From contig NZ_UGQM01000001.1 in the NCBI RefSeq assembly GCF_900454025.1, forward strand, positions 1 through 64,000: a stretch of 64,000 bases of DNA. The letters are read 5' to 3'. The position numbers and the translations under genes are program-made. The notes under the pieces were generated by a model that worked only from the letters and a program-made list of their open reading frames with translations, did not search any database and was not told the origin of the DNA. Shown here one piece after another: positions 12,664-21,216 of the stretch (positions within the stretch are counted from its first letter, which is position 1; every line of letters starts with the position of its first letter). Origin of the DNA: Mycolicibacterium gilvum. Its GTDB lineage: Bacteria; Actinomycetota; Actinomycetes; Mycobacteriales; Mycobacteriaceae.

Positions 12664-12732
12664 GGCCATAGTTCAACGGTAGAACGGGGCCTTTGCAAGG
12701 CTCAGATCGGGGTTCGATTCCCCGTGGCTCCA
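12662..12732 (+). tRNA. Divergent tRNA-Ala (TGC) carried by the island
   Basis: A complete 71-nt cloverleaf. Acceptor GGGGCCA pairs with TGGCTCC including G3:T70, the alanyl-tRNA synthetase identity pair. The D-arm is GTTC-AACGGTA-GAAC with a short 7-nt loop. The anticodon arm is GGGCC-TTTGCAA-GGCTC with TGC at 12694-12696. The T-arm is CGGGG-TTCGATT-CCCCG and the discriminator is A. The body differs strongly from the host tRNA-Ala at 12532, and the D-arm looks like those of some phage or glycine tRNAs. CCA is not encoded. It probably supplies the function lost when the island split the host gene. Confidence 0.92.
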
Positions 12733-12814
12733 CGAATGGAGTACAGACGAATTCATATCTGAGACCTCCTTCCCGACGAGCAAAAGTGTCATACCCGTGG
12801 AGTACCACCGGATG

Positions 12815-13097
12815 CGGCCTTGATCAGCACCAGGTCCGGCGCTGGCGCTCCTGGCACCGCTGGACCACCCTGGCCATGCTTGCCCACGCCTTCCTGGCGG
12901 TGGCCACCGCGATCGAACGCGACACCACGGCCACCCCGGCAGGCCTGATCGCGTTGACCGTCAACGAGTTTCGACGTCTCTTCGACGCCCTGCTCCTGGC
13001 CACCACCCACACCATCGAAACCCTGCTGGCCTGGTCACGATGGCGACGACGACACCAATACCGAGCACGCCTTTCCCACTACAAACGGCGCGAACAC
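12815..13097 (+). pseudogene. IS701-family transposase 3' fragment
   Basis: This 283-bp segment encodes the C-terminal part of an IS701-type transposase (from LDQHQVRRWRSWHRW to SHYKRREH). It matches the copy at 17936-18218 without gaps and with at least one visible substitution, in the opposite orientation. Both termini of the IS are missing, so the fragment is dead. It joins directly onto the truncated resolvase at 13097/13098. Confidence 0.9.
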
Positions 13098-13474
13098 TCC
13101 GCCAGCGAGCCGAGGACGCCAATCATCATGCGCCCCGCCGGTGTGGAGTAGTCGATGCCGTCGGTGACCGACACCAGGGTGATGCCTCGCTCGGTCAACT
13201 CTTTGACGGTCTGAAGGACGTGAAGCATGTTGCGGCCCAGCCGGTCGAGTTTCCACACGACGACCGTGTCGCCCTCACGGACGTAGTCGAGGAGGGCAGC
13301 GAGGCCGGGCCGGTCGTCGCGGGAACCCGACATCACATCGGAGAACATCTTGCTGACCCCGGCGGTGGTGAGTGCCTCGTTCTGCTGATCAAGCGTCTGG
13401 GCCACGGTCGAGACGCGGGTGTAGCCGATGCGGGTGCCCATGGGCTTGGCGGAGGCGTCCGCGTACTGACTCAT
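13079..13474 (-). pseudogene. Serine recombinase (resolvase/invertase), C-terminally truncated
   Basis: The reading frame begins MSQYADASAKPMGTRIGYTR and contains the resolvase catalytic domain: IGYTRVSTVAQ with the nucleophilic Ser, the SGSRDDRPGLAALLDYV stretch, and VWKLDRLGRNMLHV. Homology stops at LGSLAE, where the frame runs into the IS701 fragment at 13097. The helix-turn-helix DNA-binding domain (about 60 residues) is lost, so the protein is probably inactive. It would normally resolve cointegrates of a Tn3-type or IS607-like element. Confidence 0.88.
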
Positions 13475-13492
13475 AACAGCGCCAACGCGATT

Positions 13493-13601
13493 ATCGAGAC
13501 GCCTATTTCTGCGACCAACATTCGAGACACGTCGACCTGGTCCTTCTTGGCGCTGCGAGCCGTGCAGCGCCCAGTCTCAGGTGTGATCCATTTCGAGACA
13601 C
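13493..13601. other. Candidate resolvase res site
   Basis: Three copies of a YTCGAGACRC-like motif lie just upstream of the resolvase start: ATCGAGACGC (13493-13502), TTCGAGACAC (13521-13530) and TTCGAGACAC (13592-13601). Repeated subsites next to the recombinase gene are what a res site looks like. The half-site pairing of a true res site was not established. Confidence 0.4.
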
Positions 13602-13741
13602 GCCTGGCAGTGACTAGCAACAGTAGAAACGTCAGTCGCCTCAACTGCAAAGTCTGGGCAGAGCATCAGAGTCTGACCTGAGTTAGGACATTTTGCTTAG
13701 TGCCCCGGTTCCGGGGATGCCGAGGCGGACCAATCGTGGCG

Positions 13742-15997
13742 TCAGACGGGCGTCGCGTTGAGGATTTCAACGTCGACCTCGGTAACCCGTAACACCCGGC
13801 TCGACCCGATGTCGAAGAAGAGCCCGGCCAACTCGACTCGTTGCTCCGTGGTGGCGGGTCCGACGACGGGATGGCCCCTCAGAGTGTGCAACTGCTGAGC
13901 CACGTTCACCATGGCCAACTGGTCGCAGGGATCGAATCCGGCGGCGGCTGCCGCCCGGCCGACTGGGTGGCCGGCGCGAAGCGCATGCAGACTCGGCGCC
14001 GCCTGGTCAACCCATGCTGCGACCGCAGCCGGGATACCGTCGTTATGACCGGCTTCGACAAGCAACGCTTTCATCGCCCCGCACCCGGAATGTCCACAGA
14101 CGATGACGGTGTTGACGTCTAACTCGATGACGCCATACGCCAGCGCCGCTTCCACCGACATGTCGGCACCGTTCGGCGGGACGATATTGCCGAGGTTGCG
14201 CACGGTGAAAAGGTCGCCCGGTCCACTGGCGGTGATCAGGTTGGGTACGACGCGCGAGTCGGCGCACGTCAGAAACAGGGCGTGCGGTCGCTGCCCGTGG
14301 CGTAGATCATCGAAATGTCCAAGAAGCAGCGGAGCGTGTCGGCGGTGATAACGCGCGATGCCCTCCAACACCGGGGCGAGTGTCGAACCGGTCCCGTCGT
14401 CGTGGTGGCTGTGGGCACGCCAGGGCAAGAGTAAGCGCGCGATTCCGGGCTGCGGCCGGCGAATCGGCGGTCCGGCGGTGGCTTCTGTCATCGCGGTCCC
14501 GCCGATCTCGTCGATGACGACGGTCCCGCCGGTCGCGCGGTGCCGTCGGGCCCAGTCCTCAATGACCTCATAGGCGGCGTGGTCGAGGAAGTCGACGGTT
14601 ATCTCGACGGTGACGTGGCTGCCGTCCGGGACCGAGGCCAGCACATGCGACAACCGAGGCAACGACAGGAAGCTAAGTGTCCCTTCCAGGGTGACACGCC
14701 AGCGGTTAGAACCCTGCTCGCCGATCGGCTCGGCATGCACCGATGCGCGTACCACCCGCCACAACACCACCACGAGGGACACCGCGATGCCGAGGGCGAC
14801 CCCTTCCAGCAGGTTCAAGAACATTACCCCGGCGACCGTGACGGCATACACCCCCAGGTCGCCGGTGCGGTGAGCCAGCCGGATGTGCGCCAACTTGACC
14901 AGCTGGATGCCGATCACAACCAGCAACCCGGCCAGTGCCGCCTTCGGTATCTGCTGCACCAGACCGGCCAACAGCAAAGAAAACACCATCACCCACACGC
15001 CGTGCAGGATCGCCGAAGCTTGAGTGCGCGCACCTGCGGTGACGTTGGTGGCGCTGCGGACGATCACGCCGGTCACCGGCAGGCCCCCGAGCATCCCCGA
15101 CGCCATGTTGGCCGCCCCCTGACCGATGAGCTCGCGGTCCAGATTCGCCTTGCGGCCGCCGTGCATCTTGTCGACCGCGACGGCCGACAGCAGGGTCTCC
15201 ACACTGGCGATCAACGCGAACGTCAGCACGGCCAAAGCGAACGCGAACCATCTGCCGTCCGGCAAGGCCGGCAGGCCGACCGCGTCGAAAATCGAGCCGT
15301 TGAATTCAAGTCTGTCGGCGTTGACCGGCGGAATCAGCGACACCAGCGTGGCGGCGACGATCGCCACCAGCGGCCCGGGCAGTTTCTGTAACCAGGCCGG
15401 CATCCACTTCCAGCCCAGCATCACCGCGACTACGACCAGCCCCACGGCGACGTCGCTGAGATGTGGGGAACGAATCTGATCCGGCAACGCCGACAAGTTG
15501 CCCCACACCGAACTCATAGACGTGTGGCCCATCAGAACGTGGACTTGCTGGAACGCGATCGTGATGCCGATTCCGGCGAGCATCGCGTGCACCACTATCG
15601 GCGATATGGCCAGCGCTGTTCGCGCGATGCGGCTTAGACCGAAGATGATCTGCAACACGCCCGCCGCGACCGTGATCGCGGTGGTGACTTTCCAGCCGAA
15701 GGTGTCCACAGTCTGGGCCACCACGACGGTCAACCCAGCTGCCGGGCCTGCTACCAGCAGCGGCGCCCCGCCCAGTACTCCGGCGATGATCCCGCCGACC
15801 ACCGCGGCAATCAGGCCCGCCATGATCGGCGCGTTGGAGGCGATGGCGATGCCCAACGACAGCGGCAACGCCACCAAGAACACCACGATCGACGCCGGCA
15901 CGTCGTACCGCACTACGGATCTCAGCAGGTCACGGAGCGCCGTCGGCTGGCGGACGGGTGCGTCGTCAGCTGTGGCGGTCGAAGCGGGTACGGGCAT
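13742..15997 (-). CDS. SulP anion transporter fused to beta-carbonic anhydrase
   Basis: A 751-residue fusion. The N-terminal half is a SulP/SLC26 permease with about 10-12 hydrophobic segments, followed by a short STAS-like domain (about 420-490). The C-terminal 200 residues form a beta-class carbonic anhydrase with zinc motifs LTCADSRV and CGHSGCGAMK. Such fusions (Rv3273 type) are thought to import bicarbonate and interconvert it with CO2. A promoter-proximal duplication lies just upstream. It is the largest intact metabolic gene in the island and has no obvious operon partner. Confidence 0.93.
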   Translation of the reverse strand: MPVPASTATADDAPVRQPTALRDLLRSVVRYDVPASIVVFLVALPLSLGIAIASNAPIMAGLIAAVVGGIIAGVLGGAPLLVAGPAAGLTVVVAQTVDTFGWKVTTAITVAAGVLQIIFGLSRIARTALAISPIVVHAMLAGIGITIAFQQVHVLMGHTSMSSVWGNLSALPDQIRSPHLSDVAVGLVVVAVMLGWKWMPAWLQKLPGPLVAIVAATLVSLIPPVNADRLEFNGSIFDAVGLPALPDGRWFAFALAVLTFALIASVETLLSAVAVDKMHGGRKANLDRELIGQGAANMASGMLGGLPVTGVIVRSATNVTAGARTQASAILHGVWVMVFSLLLAGLVQQIPKAALAGLLVVIGIQLVKLAHIRLAHRTGDLGVYAVTVAGVMFLNLLEGVALGIAVSLVVVLWRVVRASVHAEPIGEQGSNRWRVTLEGTLSFLSLPRLSHVLASVPDGSHVTVEITVDFLDHAAYEVIEDWARRHRATGGTVVIDEIGGTAMTEATAGPPIRRPQPGIARLLLPWRAHSHHDDGTGSTLAPVLEGIARYHRRHAPLLLGHFDDLRHGQRPHALFLTCADSRVVPNLITASGPGDLFTVRNLGNIVPPNGADMSVEAALAYGVIELDVNTVIVCGHSGCGAMKALLVEAGHNDGIPAAVAAWVDQAAPSLHALRAGHPVGRAAAAAGFDPCDQLAMVNVAQQLHTLRGHPVVGPATTEQRVELAGLFFDIGSSRVLRVTEVDVEILNATPV

Positions 15998-16067
15998 GGC
16001 AAGTCATCCTATCCGTGCGTCGTCAAACACCCAGTGTGCCGAAGAAAGTGGACATGGCAAGTCATCC
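15995..16067. repeat. 15-bp direct repeat covering the sulP-CA start
   Basis: CATGGCAAGTCATCC occurs at 15995-16009, containing the transporter start codon on the minus strand, and again at 16053-16067. The duplication of a leader and start context 58 bp apart could come from a small tandem duplication, or could form a regulator-binding direct repeat. Confidence 0.6.
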
Positions 16068-16144
16068 GATGTACCCGACGCCCCGCTCGCCACCCAGACC
16101 CTTGCTGAGCGCGCGACGGTGCGGGCCAGACCTACCCTGATCTC

Positions 16145-16190
16145 GTGACCACCACGGTGCTGGTCGTCGATGACGAAAAGAAGTTGCGGC
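16145..16190 (+). pseudogene. Response regulator N-terminal fragment
   Basis: Starting at GTG 16145 the frame reads (V/M)TTTVLVVDDEKKLR, the first beta strand and acidic pocket of a two-component receiver domain. Homology ends near 16190, where a rhodanese remnant begins in the opposite strand. Only about 15 codons remain, so it is a relic of a regulator once divergent from the transporter gene. Confidence 0.75.
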
Positions 16191-16318
16191 CTGAAATACC
16201 AATAGGCGTAAGCGGCGAACCAGTTGTTGTTGCCGCCCTAGAGGATCACCGTGTCGTCGTTGGAGATGCCGCGCTCGCTGAGCAGCTTGGAGAACTGGTC
16301 TCGATCGACGAAGTCGCG
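16191..16318 (-). pseudogene. Thiosulfate sulfurtransferase (rhodanese) fragment
   Basis: On the minus strand the sequence reads RDFVDRDQFSKLLSERGISN, then DDTVIL, a TAG stop, then GGNNNWFAAYAYWYF. This is the N-terminal rhodanese-domain region of mycobacterial CysA2/CysA3-type thiosulfate sulfurtransferases, where the stop replaces a Tyr codon. Both flanks are lost. It is far too short for the ORF it came from (about 277 residues). Confidence 0.85.
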
Positions 16319-16418
16319 GCACCATCTACTGACCTTAATAGTGGATCACCTACGGCAGTGCTACGTAGACCTCACCAAGCTGGAAACGGATCCCTCACCG
16401 CATTCTGAGAGTCGCCTC

Positions 16419-17807
16419 TCACGGCAGGCCGAACCAGCGCTCTCGGCGCTGGGGGGCGAAGTCCCGCTTCTCGGCAGCCAGTGCGGCGGATGGTCCCTCC
16501 AGAACCCCGGTCGGTTTGGCGCCGCTCAGGAAGTTGGCGTGCACCTTGCCGACCTCGCCGCGGCCGAACTCGATGAAGCAGTCACCAGCTCCGTCGTACG
16601 GCGGCGGCCGCGGTGTCCCCCGCAGTCGCGCGGCGATGTCGTCGGCGACGACCGCGCGGGCGCGGGTCTCTTGGGCGTAGAGCGTCTTCTGATCGCGCCG
16701 CGCTCGTTTGGCCGAATACGCCCAGATCGCCCGCCACGCCCCCTGATGATCGTCGGGGTTCCACACCGGTTCGGCTCGGTGCGCGATGTCGTTGACGGTG
16801 CTGTTGGCGTGCCGAGGTGTGACGGTGTCGATGATCTGCCGATCGGTGAAAACGTCACCGTTCCAATGGAAATGCGAGGCAAGGTCGATCGGGACCTTCA
16901 CGCTGCGTGACCCAACGATGAACCCCAACCCGGCCTCATCGAGTGCGGTGAGGTTCGACGCCCAGAGCATGCCGGCGTCCGCGGCCACCACCATCGGAGT
17001 ATCGGTCAGGTCGTGACGTTCGGCGAAGGCGGTGATGATCGGCACCAGGGTGGTGGACTCGGCGGTGTTGCCCTCGAAACAGCCGATCTCCAAGGGGAAC
17101 CCGGTGCGATCGACCAACAGACCGATGACGATCTGGGGGTCGATGCGGCGTTCCCTGGAGTACCCGACCTTGCGCAGGTCGTCTTCGTTCTCGGCCTCGA
17201 AGTACAACGTCGTCACGTCGTACAACAACAGGCTCAACCCGCCCCGGTCGGCGGCGTGGGTGAAGCACTTCCCAGCGATGGCGTCGCGGTACTTGCCGGT
17301 GTTGATCTTCACCAGGTGACGTTGAATCGTCCTGTACGACACCGTGTCTGCGCCCAGATCGGTCAGCACCCGCGCCGCGTCGACCTTGCTGGTGGGCTCC
17401 ACGATCCGAGCGATCACCAACTCCCTGAACACGCCGTCATCGACCTCGTCGAAACCGAGCCAGTCATAGACCACGCCGATAATGTCGTAGAGCAGCCGCG
17501 AATGGGTCGAGGTGGTACGCCCCGGCGGCGCCGGGGCACCCTTGGGCCGGGTCGTCGCGGGAATCAGCGCACCGGCCCGCCAGTCTGCGATCCCATCGAC
17601 GGATTGGGTCCGGGCCGCCACCTCGATATCGAGAACACCTTGATCCTCGGCGGCCATGCGGCGGGCCCGCTCGAGCAAGATCCCCAGCTGCGCATCGGTA
17701 TGGGCTGACCCCACATGAGCCAGGATCGTCCGTTGACCTCGATGTTTACGCACGACCTGCACCGCCACCGCACCCGAGGCCGTGCGCACCCTCCGCACGT
17801 ACGCCAC
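16419..17807 (-). pseudogene. IS1634/IS1549-family transposase, C-terminally truncated
   Basis: The 462-residue frame begins MAYVRRVRTASGAVAVQVVR and has the IS1634-family DDE core, including LLYDVTTLYFEAENEDDLRK and PMVVAADAGMLW. IS1634-type transposases are normally longer and continue with a conserved KGYVTN-type region after the helical insertion. That region is absent; the last 50 residues are atypical, so a frameshift or deletion has removed the catalytic C-terminus. It is probably inactive. Its right flank contains relics of other genes. Confidence 0.8.
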
Positions 17808-17823
17808 CGCCTGAACTTACCCA

Positions 17824-17849
17824 TTTAGTGCCCCAACCAGGGCACTAAA
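17824..17849. repeat. Inverted repeat at the IS1634-type element's 5' side
   Basis: TTTAGTGCCC (17824-17833) and GGGCACTAAA (17840-17849) form a perfect 10-bp dyad with a 6-nt loop, 17 nt upstream of the transposase start. A related decamer TTAGTGCCCC occurs at 13697-13706. It may be part of the IS terminus or a transcription stop protecting the transposase from outside promoters. Confidence 0.5.
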
Positions 17850-17866
17850 GCCAGGAAACCCGCAGG

Positions 17867-19301
17867 TCAGTCCATCGGCAATCCAAAAACCAACCGGCCG
17901 CGTCCTAATACTGCAGCCGTAGATCGGGAGCATTGGTGTTCGCGCCGTTTGTAGTGGGAAAGGCGTGCTCGGTATTGGTGTCGTCGTCGCCATCGTGACC
18001 AGGCCAGCAGGGTTTCGATGGTGTGGGTGGTGGCCAGGAGCAGGGCGTCGAAGAGACGTCGAAACTCGTTGACGGTCAACGCGATCAGGCCTGCCGGGGT
18101 GGCCGTGGTGTCGCGTTCGATCGCGGTGGCCACCGCCAGGAAGGCGTGGGCGAGCATGGCCAGGGTGGTCCAGCGGTGCCAGGAGCGCCAGCGCCGGACC
18201 TGGTGCTGATCAAGGCCGGTGAGTCCTTTGGCTGCCTGGAAGGACTCCTCGAAGCGCCAGCGCTGCCCGGCCACGGCCACCAGCGTGCGCAGTGGCACCG
18301 GGCGCGGGCTGTAGCAGCGTAGGTAGGCGTGCTCGCCGGTAGTGTCGTTGCGGCGGATCAGCAAATGGTGCACACCAGTGTCGGTGTCGTCTTCGGCCAA
18401 CAGGCGAAACCAGGTCCAGGAGTACAGACGTGGGCCGTGCGCCCCGGCGCCGGCGGAGTGTTTCCGCCAGGCGTGTGCCGGGATGAGCGCGGGTAACTCG
18501 TCGACACGGATCGGACCCGCGTGGGTGGGCACGCGCCGATTGGCCGCTACAGCCAGCACGTAGCCCAGGTCATGACCACGAATGGTTGCGCGCAGGCGCG
18601 GGTCGGCGCCATAGACTTCGTCGCCGGCCACCCACGCCGCGGGAACCTTCGCGGCCACCGCGCGGTCGATCAGCGTGACAGCCAAGGCAGGTTTGGTAGC
18701 GAAACCCCGCTTATCCGCAGGGATTCCGGGCATCGGTGCACCGGTCATCGTCGTCGGCCCAGCTACGCAGAAGATACAGCGCCCGATCGATCAAGGCGTG
18801 CCCGCGCGGTGCTGCATACATCAAATACACCGCGACTTGAGAGTTCTCGATACGCCCAGCAGTGCCACTGTACTGACGTTGCACCCCGACACTGTGGATG
18901 CCCTTCTTCACGTCGCCGGTCTCGTCGACCACCAGAATCGCGCCTCGGTCGCCGAACGCATCGACGACATAGTCACGCAGATCGTCGCGGACATCGTCGG
19001 CGCCCCAGCTCGCCCGTGCCAGCAGGTGCTGTAACCCGTCGGGACTGACAGCGCCACGGTGCTCGGCGATGGTCCAGCAATTCTTGCGATCCAGGCCCGA
19101 GACCATCCCCGACATCAACTCCGCGGCATGCAGAAGTGGTTCGTAGCGACGAAATCGCGGCGCGATCCGGTCGATCACCGCAGAGAACTCCGTCTGCCAC
19201 CGATCAGGGTCTACGCTGTGAACCGCGGCGCCGCGGCGTATTCGGTTGTCTTCACAAACTCTGAACAATGCCGCGGTCACCGCTCCTACCAGCGCAGACA
19301 C
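17867..19301 (-). pseudogene. IS701-family transposase, frameshifted
   Basis: Two overlapping frames together encode a full IS701 transposase. The first (from 19301) carries AILVVDETGDVKKG with a catalytic Asp, and RALYLLRSWADD. The second (ending 17867) starts in homology at GIPADKRGFATKPALA and continues through GDEVYGADPRLR to the C-terminus. Alignment of the two needs one base removed around 18725 (GCCC to GCC), so a single extra C breaks the gene. A programmed +1 shift is possible but not known in this family. Confidence 0.85.
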
Positions 19302-19341
19302 GCCAGCATCACTAATCCCTATCTACGGCTGCAGTACTAGG
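17904..19341 (-). mobile_element. IS701-family insertion sequence
   Basis: A 1438-bp element bounded by imperfect 21-bp terminal repeats: CCTAATACTGCAGCCGTAGAT at 17904-17924 (first base shared with flank) and its inverse at 19321-19341 with one mismatch. The inner 16 bp, TACTGCAGCCGTAGAT, are identical. IS701 elements duplicate a YTAR target; here the flanks are CTAA on the left and CTAG on the right, so they do not match, suggesting recombination after insertion. The right end provides the stop codon of the neighbouring dipeptidase. Confidence 0.85.
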
Positions 19342-20293
19342 CCTGCCAGGCGCGTTGCGCTACGCGATAGAAGTTGCCTCCAAGGACTGCCCGAATGTCT
19401 TCGTCGGACCAACCCCGTTCCGTGAGGTGCTCACCAAGAGTTAGAAGCGTTTCGGGTGGCATCCACTGAATCGCTCCCCACCGGGTATAGCTGGCATCGA
19501 ACAGGTGAGGGTTGCGGGTGAGTTCTTCGACGAAGTCCGCGTAGTCGAAGGAAAAGTCGGTGCTGATGCCGACGTGGTCGATGCCCACCAGGTCGACGGC
19601 GTACTCGAGGTGGCGTGTCATCGCCTCCAGCGTCGGCGTGTTGGGGCCCAGGAAAATACCGACGCCGGTGATTCCTATAACCCCACCGGTGGCGGCGCAC
19701 GCCCGTGCCTGGTCATCGGTGATGTTGCGCGGGTGATCCCAGACTGCCCGCATGCAGGAGTGGCTGTAAATGACCGGGCCGCTTGAGGTGTCGCACATGT
19801 CGAGCCCGGTGCGAGGGCTGCAGTGCGAACCGTCGGGAACGATGCCGACAGCGTTCATTTCGGCGATGATCGCCCGGCCCCACGCGGTGAGACCACAGTC
19901 GGTGGTGTCCAGGCAGCCATGGCCGGCGCGGTTGGCGTGGTTGTAGGTCGGCAACAACGTGCGCACGCCGAGCTCAGAGAGCGTGACCAGGTTGTCGAGG
20001 TTGTTATCGAGGGGCCGTGAGTCTTCGAGGTCGAACACCACGGCGATACGTCCAGCGCCGGTAATCGCGGCGACGTCATCGGAACTGGCCGCCAGTTCCA
20101 TCGATGGGTGCGCATCGACCGCGGCACGATAGTGCGCCAGCAGCGCCATGGTGGCGTTGAAGCTGTGCGGCGAATACCCTGCATTGACGGACACGAATGC
20201 GCCGCCATCACGCTGATACCGGGTCAGCAGGTCCACGTCGGCCACGGGCTGCAAGGGCAGACAGGTGTGCTGATCCCAAAGGAGCGAGGTCAT
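19337..20293 (-). CDS. Membrane dipeptidase-like metallopeptidase (M19 family)
   Basis: A 318-residue M19 (renal dipeptidase type) zinc hydrolase that would cleave dipeptides. Visible ligands include WDQHTCLP near the N-terminus, the bridging Glu in FDLEDS, and the two histidines in PDGSHCS and YSHSC. The classical DxHxD motif reads DQHTC, so the second Asp is Cys, as I recall for a subset of the family. I chose ATG 20293; the longer frame to 20476 is antisense to the acetyltransferase relic. The stop codon lies in the IS701 terminus, so a few C-terminal residues may be altered. Confidence 0.8.
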   Translation of the reverse strand: MTSLLWDQHTCLPLQPVADVDLLTRYQRDGGAFVSVNAGYSPHSFNATMALLAHYRAAVDAHPSMELAASSDDVAAITGAGRIAVVFDLEDSRPLDNNLDNLVTLSELGVRTLLPTYNHANRAGHGCLDTTDCGLTAWGRAIIAEMNAVGIVPDGSHCSPRTGLDMCDTSSGPVIYSHSCMRAVWDHPRNITDDQARACAATGGVIGITGVGIFLGPNTPTLEAMTRHLEYAVDLVGIDHVGISTDFSFDYADFVEELTRNPHLFDASYTRWGAIQWMPPETLLTLGEHLTERGWSDEDIRAVLGGNFYRVAQRAWQA

Positions 20294-20832
20294 GGCTATC
20301 GATCCTGCATCATCGGGGCCGCCAATCGCCTTACCTTTTCGCACCGAGCGGCTGACCATTCGGCCCCTGACGCTAATCGACGTCGAGGCCATGCATGTCG
20401 TGTATTCCGACCCCGCGGTCACGCGGTTCATCCCGGGCGGGGTGCGCGACGCGGACGGAACGCGCCAACGTGTCATCGACTTGATCGCCCACCATGAGTG
20501 TTATGGAGTGAGCAAATGGGCTGTGACGCTGAATGATTCGGGTGTTTGATCGGTGACTGCGGGTTGCAGTTCTTGCCTGGGCGGCCGGATTTGGAACTGG
20601 GGTTTCACCTCGCTCGGGAGTATTGGGGACACGGGTGTGCCACGGAAGCCGCTTCAGCGTGCCTGGGCTGGGCGTTAATCAACCGAACCGAACGGGTCGT
20701 GGCCATCGTTGACCCCCAACACCGGACCTCGCAACGGGTTCTGACCAAGCTTGGGCATGCAGCCCGTGGGACGTGACCACATACTTTGACCGAACCTGGA
20801 TCGTCTATGAGGCCACCGGTGAGCGGGAGTAG
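20292..20832 (+). pseudogene. GNAT acetyltransferase, multiply frameshifted
   Basis: Conceptual translation gives a complete GNAT protein of the RimJ/RimL type: LPFRTERLTIRPLTLIDVEA, then a frame change at about 20545 to GDCGLQFLPGRPDLELGFHL and REYWGHGCATEA, then two more changes near 20755 and 20790 before DRTWIVYEATGERE. At least three single-base shifts make it a pseudogene. Its ATG overlaps the dipeptidase ATG on the other strand, so the two genes were divergent. Confidence 0.85.
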
Positions 20833-20865
20833 CCCAGGCCATGATGCCCAGCATCACAGTGACAA

Positions 20866-21201
20866 TCAAATGGCGTCTCTCGCTGGAGGAGGGCTTTCGG
20901 TCAGGCCATTGCTGTGTGCGTGTCGCCAGCCGGCGGCGAGGTTGGCGGTTCGGTTCTTGGCGGAGACCTCGCAGAGGTACTGGCTGCATTGCTTGTTGTT
21001 GGTCTGCCACCGCAGTTCGGCGTACAGACGCCGGTTTCTGCGTTGGAGGACCACCCGTCCGAGGGCTCGTGCGCTGTCTCGTACCACGCGGTGATGGCGG
21101 CCGCCTGCGGCGCGGTCCTGCTCAAGAGCTTGCCCCTGCTTAGTCCAATGGACCGGCGCCCTCCACTGCTCGTCGCGGACCGGGGTGCGGTTCCAGCCCA
21201 C
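20866..21201 (-). CDS. Small basic protein downstream of the XRE/ImmA gene
   Basis: A 111-residue frame beginning (V/M)GWNRTPVRDEQWRAPVHWT. It is rich in Arg, Gln and Asn with no clear motif and I do not recognise the family. It lies 15 nt after the XRE/ImmA stop, in the same frame, without an obvious ribosome binding site, so translation would depend on coupling. Position suggests a partner or target of the ImmA-like protease. It may alternatively be a chance open frame. Confidence 0.5.
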   Translation of the reverse strand: MGWNRTPVRDEQWRAPVHWTKQGQALEQDRAAGGRHHRVVRDSARALGRVVLQRRNRRLYAELRWQTNNKQCSQYLCEVSAKNRTANLAAGWRHAHSNGLTESPPPARDAI

Positions 21202-21216
21202 GATCGCGCCCGATAG

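Noticed and set aside
13697..13706. TTAGTGCCCC motif like the IS1634-type 5' end
   Set aside because: Only a decamer is shared and no matching inverted terminus could be found, so an IS end cannot be supported.
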